Below, one piece after another: positions 36,622-45,334 of a DNA stretch of 64,000 nucleotides; position 1 is the first letter of the stretch; every line of letters begins with the position of its first letter. Both the position numbers and the translations under genes were made by a program. Below the pieces are notes generated by a model. The model was not told where the DNA came from. It saw only the letters and a program-made list of their open reading frames with translations, and made no database searches. Origin of the DNA: Lysinibacillus sp. BPa_S21 (GTDB taxonomy: Bacteria > Bacillota > Bacilli > Bacillales_A > Planococcaceae); NCBI RefSeq assembly GCF_023337795.1, contig NZ_JALIRS010000005.1, positions 186,001 through 250,000 on the forward strand. Direction: 5' to 3'.

Positions 36622-37950
36622 TTACTGCTTTTCAACGATTGTTTTACGTATATGCTCAAATGTTTCATCTAAAATACGTAGCATTTCATCTAGCTCTACT
36701 TTTGATAGAATGAGAGGCGGAGAAAATACAACTGTATCTTGATCATAAGTGACTGTTCGAAGGATTAACCCTCGTTTCATCGTTTCTTGTACAAAAATCG
36801 GACTAAGAGGAGACTCAAACAATTCACCTGTCTCACGGCTCTTCACTAGTTCAATGGCTCCGAGCAATCCTAAAGTACGGACACGGCCGATAAAGCTATA
36901 TTTTTCTTGCAATGCTCGGAATCCCTCTAACAGGGCATTCCCCATCTTTTCAGCATTTTCGACGAGATTTTCACGTTCAATAATTTCTATATTTTTCAAC
37001 CCAACTTGACAAGCGAGTGCATGACCGCTGTAAGTATATCCGTGCATTAACGTTCCTTTAGAAAGCTCGCATAAATCTTGATGAAGCTTTTCGGAGATCG
37101 CTACACCACCAAGTTGAACATAGCCACTTGATACGCCTTTAGCGAATGACATCATATCTGGCACTACCCCATAATGCTCCATACCAAAGAATTTGCCTGT
37201 ACGACCAAAGCCGGTAATAACCTCATCTGCAATGAATAAAATACCGTACTCATCACATATTTTTCGCACTTCTTTAAAGTAGTCTTTTTGCGGAATATTA
37301 ACGCCACCAGCACCTTGTACAGGCTCAGAAATAAATGCTGCCACAGTCTCAGGGCCTAACGCTTCAATCGTTTCACGTAAATTACGTGCGGATTCGCTGT
37401 ATACATAATGGAAATCTGGGGCGTGTGAATTGGTAAAGTCACGAAATGCCTGTAAGCCTGTCGCATTGGTTGCCCCCATAGCTACACCATGGTATGAATG
37501 AGTACGTGAAATAATTTTTTGGCGTGCTGGCTGTCCTTTTAGTAACCAGTAATGACGCGCTAATTTAATCGCTGTATCGTTCGACTCTGAGCCACCTGAA
37601 GTGAAGAATACAGTGTTTAAGTCTCCCGGCGTTAATGAAGCAATTTTTGTCGATAAACGAATAGCTGGCTCATTGCTAAAGGATGCAAAGCAGGAACTAA
37701 ATGCTAAGGTAGATATTTGCTCCTTTGCCACTTCGGCAATTTCTTTACGACCATGCCCTATATTTACATTCCATAAAGAAGACATCCCATCAATGTAAAT
37801 ATTTCCTTCTATATCTTTTAAATAAATGCCATTGCCCTCTGTAAAAATGGCAGCTGGACCTTGTGTTTGCTGTTGCTCGATCGACGTTGTTGGATGCAGA
37901 AAATGTTTTTGATCTAACGTTTTTAACTCTTCTTTTAGTTGAATTGTCAT
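36622..37950 (-). CDS. Class III (omega-amino acid) aminotransferase
   Basis: 442-aa PLP-dependent transaminase of the GabT / omega-amino acid:pyruvate group. Visible are YIDGMSSLWNVNIGHGRKEI, FFTSGGSESNDTAIKLAR, the PLP aspartate in FIADEVITGFGRTG, the Schiff-base Lys in SFAKGVSSGYVQLGG, and YSGHALACQVGLKNIE. The start is the ATG giving MTIQLKEE: the longer frame to 38007 begins inside the -12 box of a sigma-54 promoter and cannot be translated from that transcript. It likely removes the amino group from an omega-amino acid, passing the aldehyde to the next gene's ALDH. Confidence 0.92.
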   Translation of the reverse strand: MTIQLKEELKTLDQKHFLHPTTSIEQQQTQGPAAIFTEGNGIYLKDIEGNIYIDGMSSLWNVNIGHGRKEIAEVAKEQISTLAFSSCFASFSNEPAIRLSTKIASLTPGDLNTVFFTSGGSESNDTAIKLARHYWLLKGQPARQKIISRTHSYHGVAMGATNATGLQAFRDFTNSHAPDFHYVYSESARNLRETIEALGPETVAAFISEPVQGAGGVNIPQKDYFKEVRKICDEYGILFIADEVITGFGRTGKFFGMEHYGVVPDMMSFAKGVSSGYVQLGGVAISEKLHQDLCELSKGTLMHGYTYSGHALACQVGLKNIEIIERENLVENAEKMGNALLEGFRALQEKYSFIGRVRTLGLLGAIELVKSRETGELFESPLSPIFVQETMKRGLILRTVTYDQDTVVFSPPLILSKVELDEMLRILDETFEHIRKTIVEKQ

Positions 37951-37994
37951 AAATGCCATCCTCTTTTCGTTTAAAATTTCATACATATTTTTAG

Positions 37995-38012
37995 TAGCAA
38001 TTCTCATGCCAA
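37995..38012 (-). promoter_or_regulatory. Sigma-54 (-24/-12) promoter of the aminotransferase operon
   Basis: TTGGCATGAGAATTGCTA on the minus strand has the invariant GG and GC separated by 10 nt (consensus TTGGCAC-N4-TTGCT, with near-perfect -12 box). It lies about 45 nt before the chosen aminotransferase start. Confidence 0.88.
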
Positions 38013-38059
38013 CTGATGAAAAAAATTTATTTTAACGAAAAAATATTGCAACATTTTCA

Positions 38060-38330
38060 AAACGTGTGGTTGATTTCCGTTCCGGCTGGGCGCTTTGTAG
38101 CTGCCGCTTTGCTTTCGCTACAGATAAAACATTGCCGCTGACGCTTCGCTTTCGCGCAGAGCAGAGCTTCCTGGGGGCGTCCGATGAGCCGCTTCGCTTC
38201 GCTGCAGGGTCTCGGGCCAACACGAGGTTGGTCACGAAGGCGTTATCACAGGATGTGATGTTCTTAGCCTTCGTTCCCCTATCGCTGATCCCCAAGGAGT
38301 CGCCCAGCCTCCACTCCAATCAACTTATAT
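38060..38330. repeat. Dispersed palindromic repeat, copy C
   Basis: Begins GTGTGGTTGATTTCCGTTCC, then CGGCTGGGCGC and GC-rich CGCTTCGCTTTCGC segments, AACACGAGGTTGGTCACGAA, CCTTCGTTCCCCTATCGC, and ends CCTCCACTCCAATCAACTT. It is in the same orientation as copy A. It separates the sigma-54 promoter from the dyad at 38565-38582. The open frames across it are not taken as genes. Confidence 0.88.
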
Positions 38331-38425
38331 TATGGGTATACATTTCAACAAAATCATTCCTTTCTTTTGGTAATTAGTGAAAAAATCAAACGGATCTTAT
38401 TGTTACTTCACAAAACTGCAAAAAT

Positions 38426-38464
38426 GAAAAAGAGGCACTTTCTTTGTTGAAAATGCCTCTTTTC
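38426..38464. terminator. Terminator downstream of the sigma-54 activator gene
   Basis: AAAAGAGGCA and TGCCTCTTTT around a 16-nt loop, with A and T runs on both sides. Confidence 0.8.
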
Positions 38465-38564
38465 TTCGATTTCTATTAACATATTAATAATGCATTTCAT
38501 CATTTCTCTTGTATTAATTCGCAAGTATTGCGATATTACAATTTATGGAGTATGAATGAAATTT

Positions 38565-38582
38565 TGATGCAAAAATACATCA
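38565..38582. promoter_or_regulatory. Candidate activator-binding dyad upstream of the aminotransferase promoter
   Basis: TGATGCAAAAATACATCA: arms TGATG and CATCA with an 8-nt A-rich centre. A nearly identical dyad occurs at 42522-42539 upstream of the second sigma-54 promoter. It directly abuts the stop codon of the activator gene, about 560 bp from the promoter. Confidence 0.6.
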
Positions 38583-40229
38583 CTAGTCCTTATATGAAAT
38601 TTGTTTCGTTAATTGGAATTTTTGTATTTTACGTACTAACGTTGACTGATCACAACCAAGTGATTTAGCAGCCTGCCTGATACTTGGATAGTTGGATAAT
38701 GCTTCTTTAATAATTTGCTTTTCGAACGAGGCTACTTGCTCCTTTAAAGAACCACTAAATTTTGGCGTTACAACTTGTTCCTGATGGTTTTGAATTTCTA
38801 CAGGACTTTCTAGACTACGTGTAATAGTAGGGTTACTATCTAACTCTTGTTGCACAATATAGGCTGTTATTTCTGGCTGCGTTGCCAGCAAGCAAATGCG
38901 CTCCACCATATTTTTAAGTTGACGTACATTTCCTGGCCAATCATAAGACTCTAATATTTTCATTGCAGATGACTCAATCGTTCGATGGATGCCATACTTT
39001 TCTTCAACAACGGCTAAAAAGTGGTTGACTAGTGGGATGATATCTTGACGACGTTGTCTTAATGGAGGAATATCAATCGGTATAATATTTAAACGATAAT
39101 ATAAATCCTCACGGAAATGACCTTGCCTCACCATCTCTGCTAAATTTCGATTTGTCGCAGCAATTATGCGTACATCGATAGGGATAGGTTTTCCACTTCC
39201 TAGACGCTGAACCTCTGATTCTTGGAGTACACGTAATAATTTCGCTTGCAGCTGTAAGGGCATCTCTCCAATTTCATCTAAAAACACTGTACCACCCGAT
39301 GCAATCTCAAATAACCCTGCCTTACCACCTCTTGACGCCCCCGTAAATGCTCCTGCCTCATAGCCAAAAAGTTCAGACTCTAATAAATTCTCAGGGATTG
39401 CACTACAGTTAATTGTTAGTATTTGCTTATCATGACGTCTGCTATTTCCATGAATGAGCTTTGTTATTTCTTCTTTCCCTACACCCGATTCACCACCAAT
39501 TAAGACAGTCGAGTCTACCTCTGCGACTCTCATAACACGCTTTACAACCTGCATCATCTCTGAAGACACAGCTATTAAACTACTTTTTGTTATTTCTTTA
39601 TTATGTAAGACCTGTAGCTTATTTTTAAAATTCTCGTTTTGAACTTCTAATTTTTTTATTTCTTTCTCTAACCGTTTTAATTGTGTCATATCACGAGTAA
39701 TGGCCACTACGTATTGTAAATCACCGTACTCATCAAATATTGGCTTACCAGAAACTAAAAAGCATTTGCCATTAATGAACGTCTGCAAAATCGTTACTTT
39801 TTCTTTTGATTCAATTACTTTCATCGAGATGGAATCACTCATCAATCCTTCAGCGATTACGTCTTTTGCATATCTCCCCATTAAATCAATGCCAACAATT
39901 TCAATATCAATATCATTTTGAAATAAAATCTTGCCATCACGATCACATACTGTCACACCGTCGGAAATAGAGTTTAACACTTTCATTGACAATGGGTTCA
40001 TAAAGTCAATATAGCTATACTGCATAAATGGTTTAACATGAAATAAACAACCTTGTGAAGTTTCGACTACATGAATAAAATTTCCTTCTAACTCAAAGGT
40101 TTCAGTTCCTTTACTATATGTACTGATAATTTTTTCAAGCAGCTCTATTTGAATATCACTTTTCATCATGACCTCACCATTTTTCACAATAAAAAAATGC
40201 TCATCTTTATGTAGTTGAGTTATCGACAT
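38583..40229 (-). CDS. Sigma-54-dependent transcriptional activator (PAS, AAA+, Fis-type HTH)
   Basis: 548-aa enhancer-binding protein. An unusual N-terminal region (1-80) precedes a PAS domain (about 82-190), then a short coiled linker. The AAA+ domain has Walker A GESGVGKEE (about 246-254), the sigma-54-contacting loop GAFTGA (about 293-298), Walker B VFLDEIGEM and an arginine-finger region (REDLYYRLNIIPI). A C-terminal Fis-type HTH (about 508-548, IRQAAKSLGCDQSTLVRKIQ) follows. RocR- and BkdR-like proteins share this build. It probably senses the pathway substrate by PAS and drives the two -24/-12 promoters on either side. The ATG follows GGGAG by eight bases. Confidence 0.92.
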   Translation of the reverse strand: MSITQLHKDEHFFIVKNGEVMMKSDIQIELLEKIISTYSKGTETFELEGNFIHVVETSQGCLFHVKPFMQYSYIDFMNPLSMKVLNSISDGVTVCDRDGKILFQNDIDIEIVGIDLMGRYAKDVIAEGLMSDSISMKVIESKEKVTILQTFINGKCFLVSGKPIFDEYGDLQYVVAITRDMTQLKRLEKEIKKLEVQNENFKNKLQVLHNKEITKSSLIAVSSEMMQVVKRVMRVAEVDSTVLIGGESGVGKEEITKLIHGNSRRHDKQILTINCSAIPENLLESELFGYEAGAFTGASRGGKAGLFEIASGGTVFLDEIGEMPLQLQAKLLRVLQESEVQRLGSGKPIPIDVRIIAATNRNLAEMVRQGHFREDLYYRLNIIPIDIPPLRQRRQDIIPLVNHFLAVVEEKYGIHRTIESSAMKILESYDWPGNVRQLKNMVERICLLATQPEITAYIVQQELDSNPTITRSLESPVEIQNHQEQVVTPKFSGSLKEQVASFEKQIIKEALSNYPSIRQAAKSLGCDQSTLVRKIQKFQLTKQISYKD

Positions 40230-40401
40230 ATAGTTCACTCCCTTTCGAACTTTAAACATTCTTCATCCGTAAATACAAAAAAATCCGCTCTTTCTACGGG
40301 GCATCTTGTACGTCGCAAAAGAACTTAAAACATCCTTTACATTCTTTCACGGTCTGATATCTCGCAGAAATATCGCGAATTTTTTGTATTTTATAGTTAT
40401 T

Positions 40402-41817
40402 CTACTCCGAGGCTAGCTTTTCCTCTATTTGCTTTGCTGATCTTGTCGACAACTTTCTCATAATCATAAACAACACAATTGAGCCAATTAATACTAATGT
40501 ACTTAAATAGAATTGTGGACGTAAAGATTCAATGAGCGCTTGGCACAAATAAACGACTGTTAAAATACCAATTGTGACATACGATAGATATGGGAATAGC
40601 CACATTCTAATCGATAATGGCTCAACTGAAACTTTGTCATAGTAACGTCGGAAACGAATTTGAGAAATAGCAATAAAAATATAAACGGCAATCATTAATC
40701 CCCCAACACAATTCCCTAAAAAGTAAAAAATAACTTCAGGTGAAATAAAGTATAACATCGCACAAATATACGCTACCGCTGTACTACCAATAACAGCCGG
40801 AACAGGAACACCTCGGCTATTTTTTATTTGCGAGAATACTTTTGGTGCATCGCCTTGCCGTGACATTTCAAGTAACATCCGCGAGCTTGTATAAAGAGCA
40901 GAATTCAAAACAGAAATTAGTGAAATAAAAATGACTATTTGTATAAGTTGAGCAGCAATTGGAAGCCCCGCCATTGATAAAATATTCGCATAAGGCGCTG
41001 CCAATGTTTTTGTATCATTCCAAGGTATAATTAAAACCATAATGGCTACTGAACCTACAAAAAATAAACCTAATCGAAAGACAACATTACGAATGGCACG
41101 GACAATGTTTTTCGCTGGATTTTCAGACTCTGCTGCCGCGATGGCTGCAACCTCAGCACCACAAATCGAGAAAATAACAAAGACAATGGCCGTAAAAATA
41201 GGAACAATCCCATTCGGTGCAAATCCACCGAATTCTGTTAAAATACCTAATCCCTTCGTTTCATAATTTGGCCAGATTCCTAAAATCATGGCTATACCAA
41301 CTACTAAAAATACAACAATAGCAGTAACCTTAACGAAGGACAGCCAATATTCAAATTCACCAAATGATTTTACTGAATAAATGTTAACAATTGTCATTAA
41401 TAATGTTATGCCCACGCTTCCAAGCCATGTTGGGATCATCGGAAACCAATTATGCAGCATTCCCCCTATGAGTGCTGCTTCTAATCCTACAATAAATACC
41501 CAGCTTGCCCAATAAAGCCAACCTACTGTAAACCCTGCCCATGGACCAATATACTTCCCTGCATAGGAAGCAAATGAGCCTAGCTCTGCATTCCCTCCTG
41601 ATTTCTTTCCTAATACAATTTCTCCTGCTGCCATTTCTCCAACCATTTGCATGATCAGCACTATGAGTAAGCATGCAATTGCATACGAAATTACCGCTGC
41701 CGGACCGGTACTTAAAATATTTTTCCCTGTCCCAACAAAGAGTCCTGTGCCAATAACCCCCCCAATGGAGATCATTGTAATATGCCGTGTTTTCAATGAT
41801 TTTTGCAAAGCCCCCAT
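40402..41817 (-). CDS. Amino acid permease (APC superfamily, GabP/AnsP-like)
   Basis: 471-aa permease with 12 helices. The N-terminal RHITMISIGGVIGTGLFVGT consensus of the amino acid transporter family (Pfam AA_permease) is intact, as are the FASYAGKYIGPWAGFTVGWL segment and the E in ICGAEVAAIAAAESENP. Relatives carry GABA, asparagine, lysine or other cationic and omega-amino acids. It has its own sigma-54 promoter upstream and shares the activator with the aminotransferase operon, so it should import the same substrate or its ring-opened form (inference). Confidence 0.92.
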   Translation of the reverse strand: MGALQKSLKTRHITMISIGGVIGTGLFVGTGKNILSTGPAAVISYAIACLLIVLIMQMVGEMAAGEIVLGKKSGGNAELGSFASYAGKYIGPWAGFTVGWLYWASWVFIVGLEAALIGGMLHNWFPMIPTWLGSVGITLLMTIVNIYSVKSFGEFEYWLSFVKVTAIVVFLVVGIAMILGIWPNYETKGLGILTEFGGFAPNGIVPIFTAIVFVIFSICGAEVAAIAAAESENPAKNIVRAIRNVVFRLGLFFVGSVAIMVLIIPWNDTKTLAAPYANILSMAGLPIAAQLIQIVIFISLISVLNSALYTSSRMLLEMSRQGDAPKVFSQIKNSRGVPVPAVIGSTAVAYICAMLYFISPEVIFYFLGNCVGGLMIAVYIFIAISQIRFRRYYDKVSVEPLSIRMWLFPYLSYVTIGILTVVYLCQALIESLRPQFYLSTLVLIGSIVLFMIMRKLSTRSAKQIEEKLASE

Positions 41818-41890
41818 TAAACCACCCCTTTAGTGTTATGTAGACATTTACTGCTAGCCCCTTCCTCTAATTCAATGTCTACCGTTTAAT

Positions 41891-41908
41891 TAGCAAATTT
41901 GATGCCAA
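41891..41908 (-). promoter_or_regulatory. Sigma-54 (-24/-12) promoter of the permease gene
   Basis: TTGGCATCAAATTTGCTA on the minus strand: GG and GC exactly 10 nt apart with a TTGCT -12 box. It lies about 75 nt before the permease ATG. Confidence 0.88.
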
Positions 41909-42035
41909 ACTTACAGAATTACAGAAAAATTCAAAATTTTTACCACGTCGATTATTGTCACTAAAAATTGTCTTAAAATGCAAGGATAAGGATGTTTGGA
42001 CGCCAAAAGAAGTTAATACGTATTCCATGTATAAG

Positions 42036-42460
42036 ATGATTGGAGTGAAGGCTGGGCGACTCCCCGGGGATCAGCGATAGGGGAACGAAGGCTAAGAACA
42101 TCACACCCTGTGATAACGCCTTCGTGACCAACCTCGGTGCTACTGCTGACGTTTCGCTTTCACACATATGAAAACCTTTTACATCTGTTGGTCCGAGCAA
42201 CGCGAGTGAAACGGGGAGGGGAACGAAGGCTAAAGGCATCAGTCCTGTGATAACGCCTTCGTGACCAACCTCGTGCTGCTGTCGCTGGTTAACACTACGC
42301 TTTCGCGCAAAAAACATCTGTTGCCCCGACGCCCCCAGGAAGCTCTGCTCTGTAGCGAAAGCGGAGCGACAGCAACAATTGTTTTATCTGTGCGAAAGCG
42401 AAGCGACAGCAACAACAAAGCGCCCAGCCGGAACGGAAATCAACCTCACGCTATGCTGAT
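42036..42460. repeat. Dispersed palindromic repeat, copy D (composite, 420 bp)
   Basis: Begins GATTGGAGTGAAGGCTGGGC and ends GGAACGGAAATCAACCTCAC, inverted relative to copy C. The internal module GGGGAACGAAGGCTAA ... GTGATAACGCCTTCGTGACC occurs twice (near 42078 and 42215), so this copy grew by internal duplication or nesting. It separates the permease promoter from the dyad at 42522-42539. Confidence 0.88.
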
Positions 42461-42521
42461 GAGCTTTAATTTACTTTGTTAGGAAAATCTACGAATCTCT
42501 TCATATGCGATTTTCAAAATT

Positions 42522-42539
42522 TGATGCAAAAACACATCA
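42522..42539. promoter_or_regulatory. Candidate activator-binding dyad upstream of the permease promoter
   Basis: TGATGCAAAAACACATCA differs from the dyad at 38565-38582 at one position. It sits between the rpoN stop codon (42566) and repeat copy D, about 620 bp from the -24 box. Confidence 0.6.
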
Positions 42540-42565
42540 TTAACTGTTTATTTACATCACCTAAA

Positions 42566-43903
42566 CTATCCAAATACTCGATTATATGAGCTCATAATAT
42601 TCATCTCTTCCCTATACTTTGCTACTGTCCGTCTGGATATTTGGATACCCTCAGCACTTAACGTGTTTGTAAGCTGCTGATCCGTTAAAGGCTTTTGTTT
42701 ATCCTCTGTTTCAATTAACTCTTTGAGTCGCTTTTTAATATACATAATCGAATCCATTTTTCCAGAAATATTCATAACGCCTTTTGTAAATAGCGTTTGT
42801 AAAGCATACACACCATGGGGGGTTTTCATATATTTTCCACGAACAGCTCGACTAATCGTTGATACATGTAGATTTAACATGTCCGCTACATCTTTTAACC
42901 GCATAGGCTTCAATGTCTCAATGCCTTTATGGAAAAAATCCTCTTGCAATTCCACTAGCAATCTAGCTAATTCATACAATGTTTTCTCACGCTGCTCTAT
43001 TCCTTGTAATAATAACAGAGCATCTTTCATTGTATCTTTAAAATACGTTTTACAATTCGGATCGTTTTTTAGCATTTCAACATAATGCTTATCGATAGTA
43101 ACAATCGGCAAATATCCACGATTTAATTGAATCAGCCATTCCTCTCCCTGTCTTTCCACTTCGATTTCTGGCATGACATATGGAATCGTTTCGAATTTAT
43201 CTCCTGTCGTCACTGGTTTTAAATTTTTTATATAGTCGACAGTTTTCTTTACGTCATGTAGAGATGTTTTATACTTTTTACTTAACTGTTTAATAGCTTG
43301 TGCAGCCACTAGCTCTAAATCCGCTTCAATAAATCGAGAAGCTAATTTCGGTGCAAGCTCATCATTGTCTACCTGAATGAGTAAATACTCCTTATAATTA
43401 CGTGCCCCTACCCCTATTGGCTCGAAAGTTTGAAGTAAGTCCAATAGTACTTCTACATGCAAAACATTTGTATGACATTTCTTTGCAACAATTGCTAAAT
43501 CCACATCTAAAAATAGACGCTCATCTAAGGATTGAATTAAAAACGTTAAAATTTTCAAATCTAAAGAAGATAGATTTTTATGCATAGGGACTTGTTCCAT
43601 CAAAAACTGCTCATAGCTTTCTTTCACAGCAAACTTCATCTCAATAGCGTTAAATGAATGCTGTTGTGGTGCATTATATCTCGCAGAATAACTTTTATCG
43701 GAATAACTTGCTAATTGCATAATGTCCTCATATTGCGTCTTTACTGACGCATCGGTAACAACTAATAGTGGGTTTTCATTCCCCTTATCATAAATATACT
43801 GTTCTAACTCATTTGTTGAATATTGCAGTATTTCTAAATGCTGTACTAATTGTGGTGATAAAACTTGCATTAATTTTTGGGAAGTTTTGATAGCTAATTG
43901 CAT
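42566..43903 (-). CDS. rpoN: RNA polymerase factor sigma-54
   Basis: 445-aa sigma-54 (SigL in Bacillus). The N-terminal region I (QKLMQVLSPQLVQHLEILQY ... ELEQYI) contacts activators. The core-binding region and the HTH (LKDVADMLNLHVSTISRAVR) are present, and the C-terminal RpoN box is SRRTVAKYREEMNI, which reads the -24 element. The acidic region II is short, as usual in Firmicutes. The ATG is set by GGAGG eight bases upstream. Its location in the same cluster as two sigma-54 promoters and an activator is notable. Confidence 0.95.
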   Translation of the reverse strand: MQLAIKTSQKLMQVLSPQLVQHLEILQYSTNELEQYIYDKGNENPLLVVTDASVKTQYEDIMQLASYSDKSYSARYNAPQQHSFNAIEMKFAVKESYEQFLMEQVPMHKNLSSLDLKILTFLIQSLDERLFLDVDLAIVAKKCHTNVLHVEVLLDLLQTFEPIGVGARNYKEYLLIQVDNDELAPKLASRFIEADLELVAAQAIKQLSKKYKTSLHDVKKTVDYIKNLKPVTTGDKFETIPYVMPEIEVERQGEEWLIQLNRGYLPIVTIDKHYVEMLKNDPNCKTYFKDTMKDALLLLQGIEQREKTLYELARLLVELQEDFFHKGIETLKPMRLKDVADMLNLHVSTISRAVRGKYMKTPHGVYALQTLFTKGVMNISGKMDSIMYIKKRLKELIETEDKQKPLTDQQLTNTLSAEGIQISRRTVAKYREEMNIMSSYNRVFG

Positions 43904-44032
43904 ATCCCCTACCTCCAATACAGAATTTTCTACATAGTAACATTTTTATGCTGTGTTTTTCCATTTTTTCAACAAAATTTATTTTATACATAGCTCATTA
44001 CTAAATTCCTTAGAACAGTGGAAGACAACGCC

Positions 44033-44064
44033 AAAAGTCGGAACGGAAATCAACTACACGCTTC
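44033..44064. repeat. Dispersed palindromic repeat, partial copy F
   Basis: Only the right end survives: AAAGTCGGAACGGAAATC then AACTACACGCTTCATAA. It matches the right end of copies B, D and E. Confidence 0.75.
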
Positions 44065-44095
44065 ATAAAATTTTCTAATAATTCCAAAAAAGTAA

Positions 44096-44125
44096 TTGAC
44101 TACAGCTATAAAGTGGTCATAAAAT
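44096..44125 (+). promoter_or_regulatory. Probable sigma-A promoter of the acyl-CoA operon
   Basis: TTGACT at 44096-44101 and TAAAAT at 44120-44125 are separated by 18 nt and lie 55 nt before the first acyl-CoA dehydrogenase start. No sigma-54 element is seen here. Confidence 0.5.
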
Positions 44126-44179
44126 ACACATATACAATAATGGTTACCACATTACGGTAAAATTTAAAGGAGTGATCAA

Positions 44180-45334
44180 ATGTTTCAATTACCAACTGTG
44201 CAATTTACACAAGAGCAAGAGCAATTTCGTTTAGATGTTCGAACGTTTCTACAGGATGAATTAGCAAAAGGAACTTTCACGCCTAAATGTGACTCTTGGC
44301 TAAGCGGAGATGACCCTGAATTCTCTAAATTAATCGGTCAAAAAGGCTGGATTGGCTTAACTTGGCCTAAACAATATGGCGGCCAGGAGAGGAGCACCAT
44401 TGATCGATACATTTTAACAGAGGAATTTTTAGCCGTTGGTGCACCGGTTGCTGCACATTGGTTTGCCGATCGCCAAACAGGACCACTTCTTTTACGATAT
44501 GGAACAGAAGAGCAGCGCGAATATTTCTTACCGAAAATTGTGAAAGGTGAATGCTACTTCGGCATCGGTTTAAGTGAACCAAATAGTGGATCTGACCTCG
44601 CTTCAGTTAGCACACGTGCTGAAAAAGTAGAGGGAGGATGGATCGTCAACGGTCAAAAAATATGGACGAGTAATGCACATCTTTGCCATTATATGGTGAC
44701 TTTAGTCCGTACAAGTCCTTTTGATGGAAAAAGTAAGCATGCAGGGCTCAGTCAGTTGATTGTTGATTTACATGCGGAAGGTATCACTATTGTTCCAATC
44801 AAATTTTTAACCGGCGAACATCATTACAATGAAGTGTTCTTTGACAATGTTTTTGTCCCTGACAGTATGGTTGTTGGAGAGATCGGTAATGGCTGGGCTC
44901 AAGGCTTAGCAGAGCTTGCCTTTGAGCGTAGTGGTCCAGAACGAATATTGAGTACATTCCCATTAATCGATGAGCTTATTCAGGAGTTAAAGCGCCAAAA
45001 CAATTTAGAAGGGTTACAGCAAGCGTCTAAAATAGTAGCTCGTCTTTGGGGTCTACGTAATTTGTCCATTGGAGTTGCCCAGCTTTTAGAATCCGGTAAT
45101 GGTGATGACGTATCTATTCCTGCTGCACTTGTGAAAGCACTCGGTACGAAATTTGAGCAAAGTATTCCTGAAATCACACGCTTAATCATCCAAACTTATC
45201 CAACACTTGATGCGCATCGTAAAATCGATCGCTTTATGGCTGAATCCATTTTACATGCACCAGGTTTTACTATTCGAGGAGGAACGTCAGAAGTACTGTA
45301 TGGCGTTGTAGCGAAAGGGGTTGTCGCTCAATGA
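44180..45334 (+). CDS. Acyl-CoA dehydrogenase (first subunit or enzyme)
   Basis: 384-aa flavoprotein of the acyl-CoA dehydrogenase family. The FAD-contacting segment CYFGIGLSEPNSGSDLASVS and WIVNGQKIWTSNAHLCHYM are intact. The C-terminal RGGTSEVLYGVVAKGVV segment matches the end of the FadE-like branch that often works as alpha2beta2 heteromers. It oxidises an acyl-CoA to the 2-enoyl-CoA. The stop overlaps the next dehydrogenase gene (ATGA), supporting a heteromeric enzyme (inference). RBS AAAGGAG. Confidence 0.92.
   Translation: MFQLPTVQFTQEQEQFRLDVRTFLQDELAKGTFTPKCDSWLSGDDPEFSKLIGQKGWIGLTWPKQYGGQERSTIDRYILTEEFLAVGAPVAAHWFADRQTGPLLLRYGTEEQREYFLPKIVKGECYFGIGLSEPNSGSDLASVSTRAEKVEGGWIVNGQKIWTSNAHLCHYMVTLVRTSPFDGKSKHAGLSQLIVDLHAEGITIVPIKFLTGEHHYNEVFFDNVFVPDSMVVGEIGNGWAQGLAELAFERSGPERILSTFPLIDELIQELKRQNNLEGLQQASKIVARLWGLRNLSIGVAQLLESGNGDDVSIPAALVKALGTKFEQSIPEITRLIIQTYPTLDAHRKIDRFMAESILHAPGFTIRGGTSEVLYGVVAKGVVAQ

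Noticed and set aside
37951..38007. Longer aminotransferase N-terminus from the ATG at 38007
   Set aside because: That ATG is part of the sigma-54 -12 box, so it would not be in the mRNA; MTIQLKEE at 37950 has a ribosome binding site.
38032..38377. Open frames of 95 and 103 codons on both strands
   Set aside because: They coincide with repeat copy C; translation is Arg/Ser rich on both strands.
41973..42482. Open frames of 114 and 73 codons
   Set aside because: They coincide with repeat copy D; no ribosome binding site.
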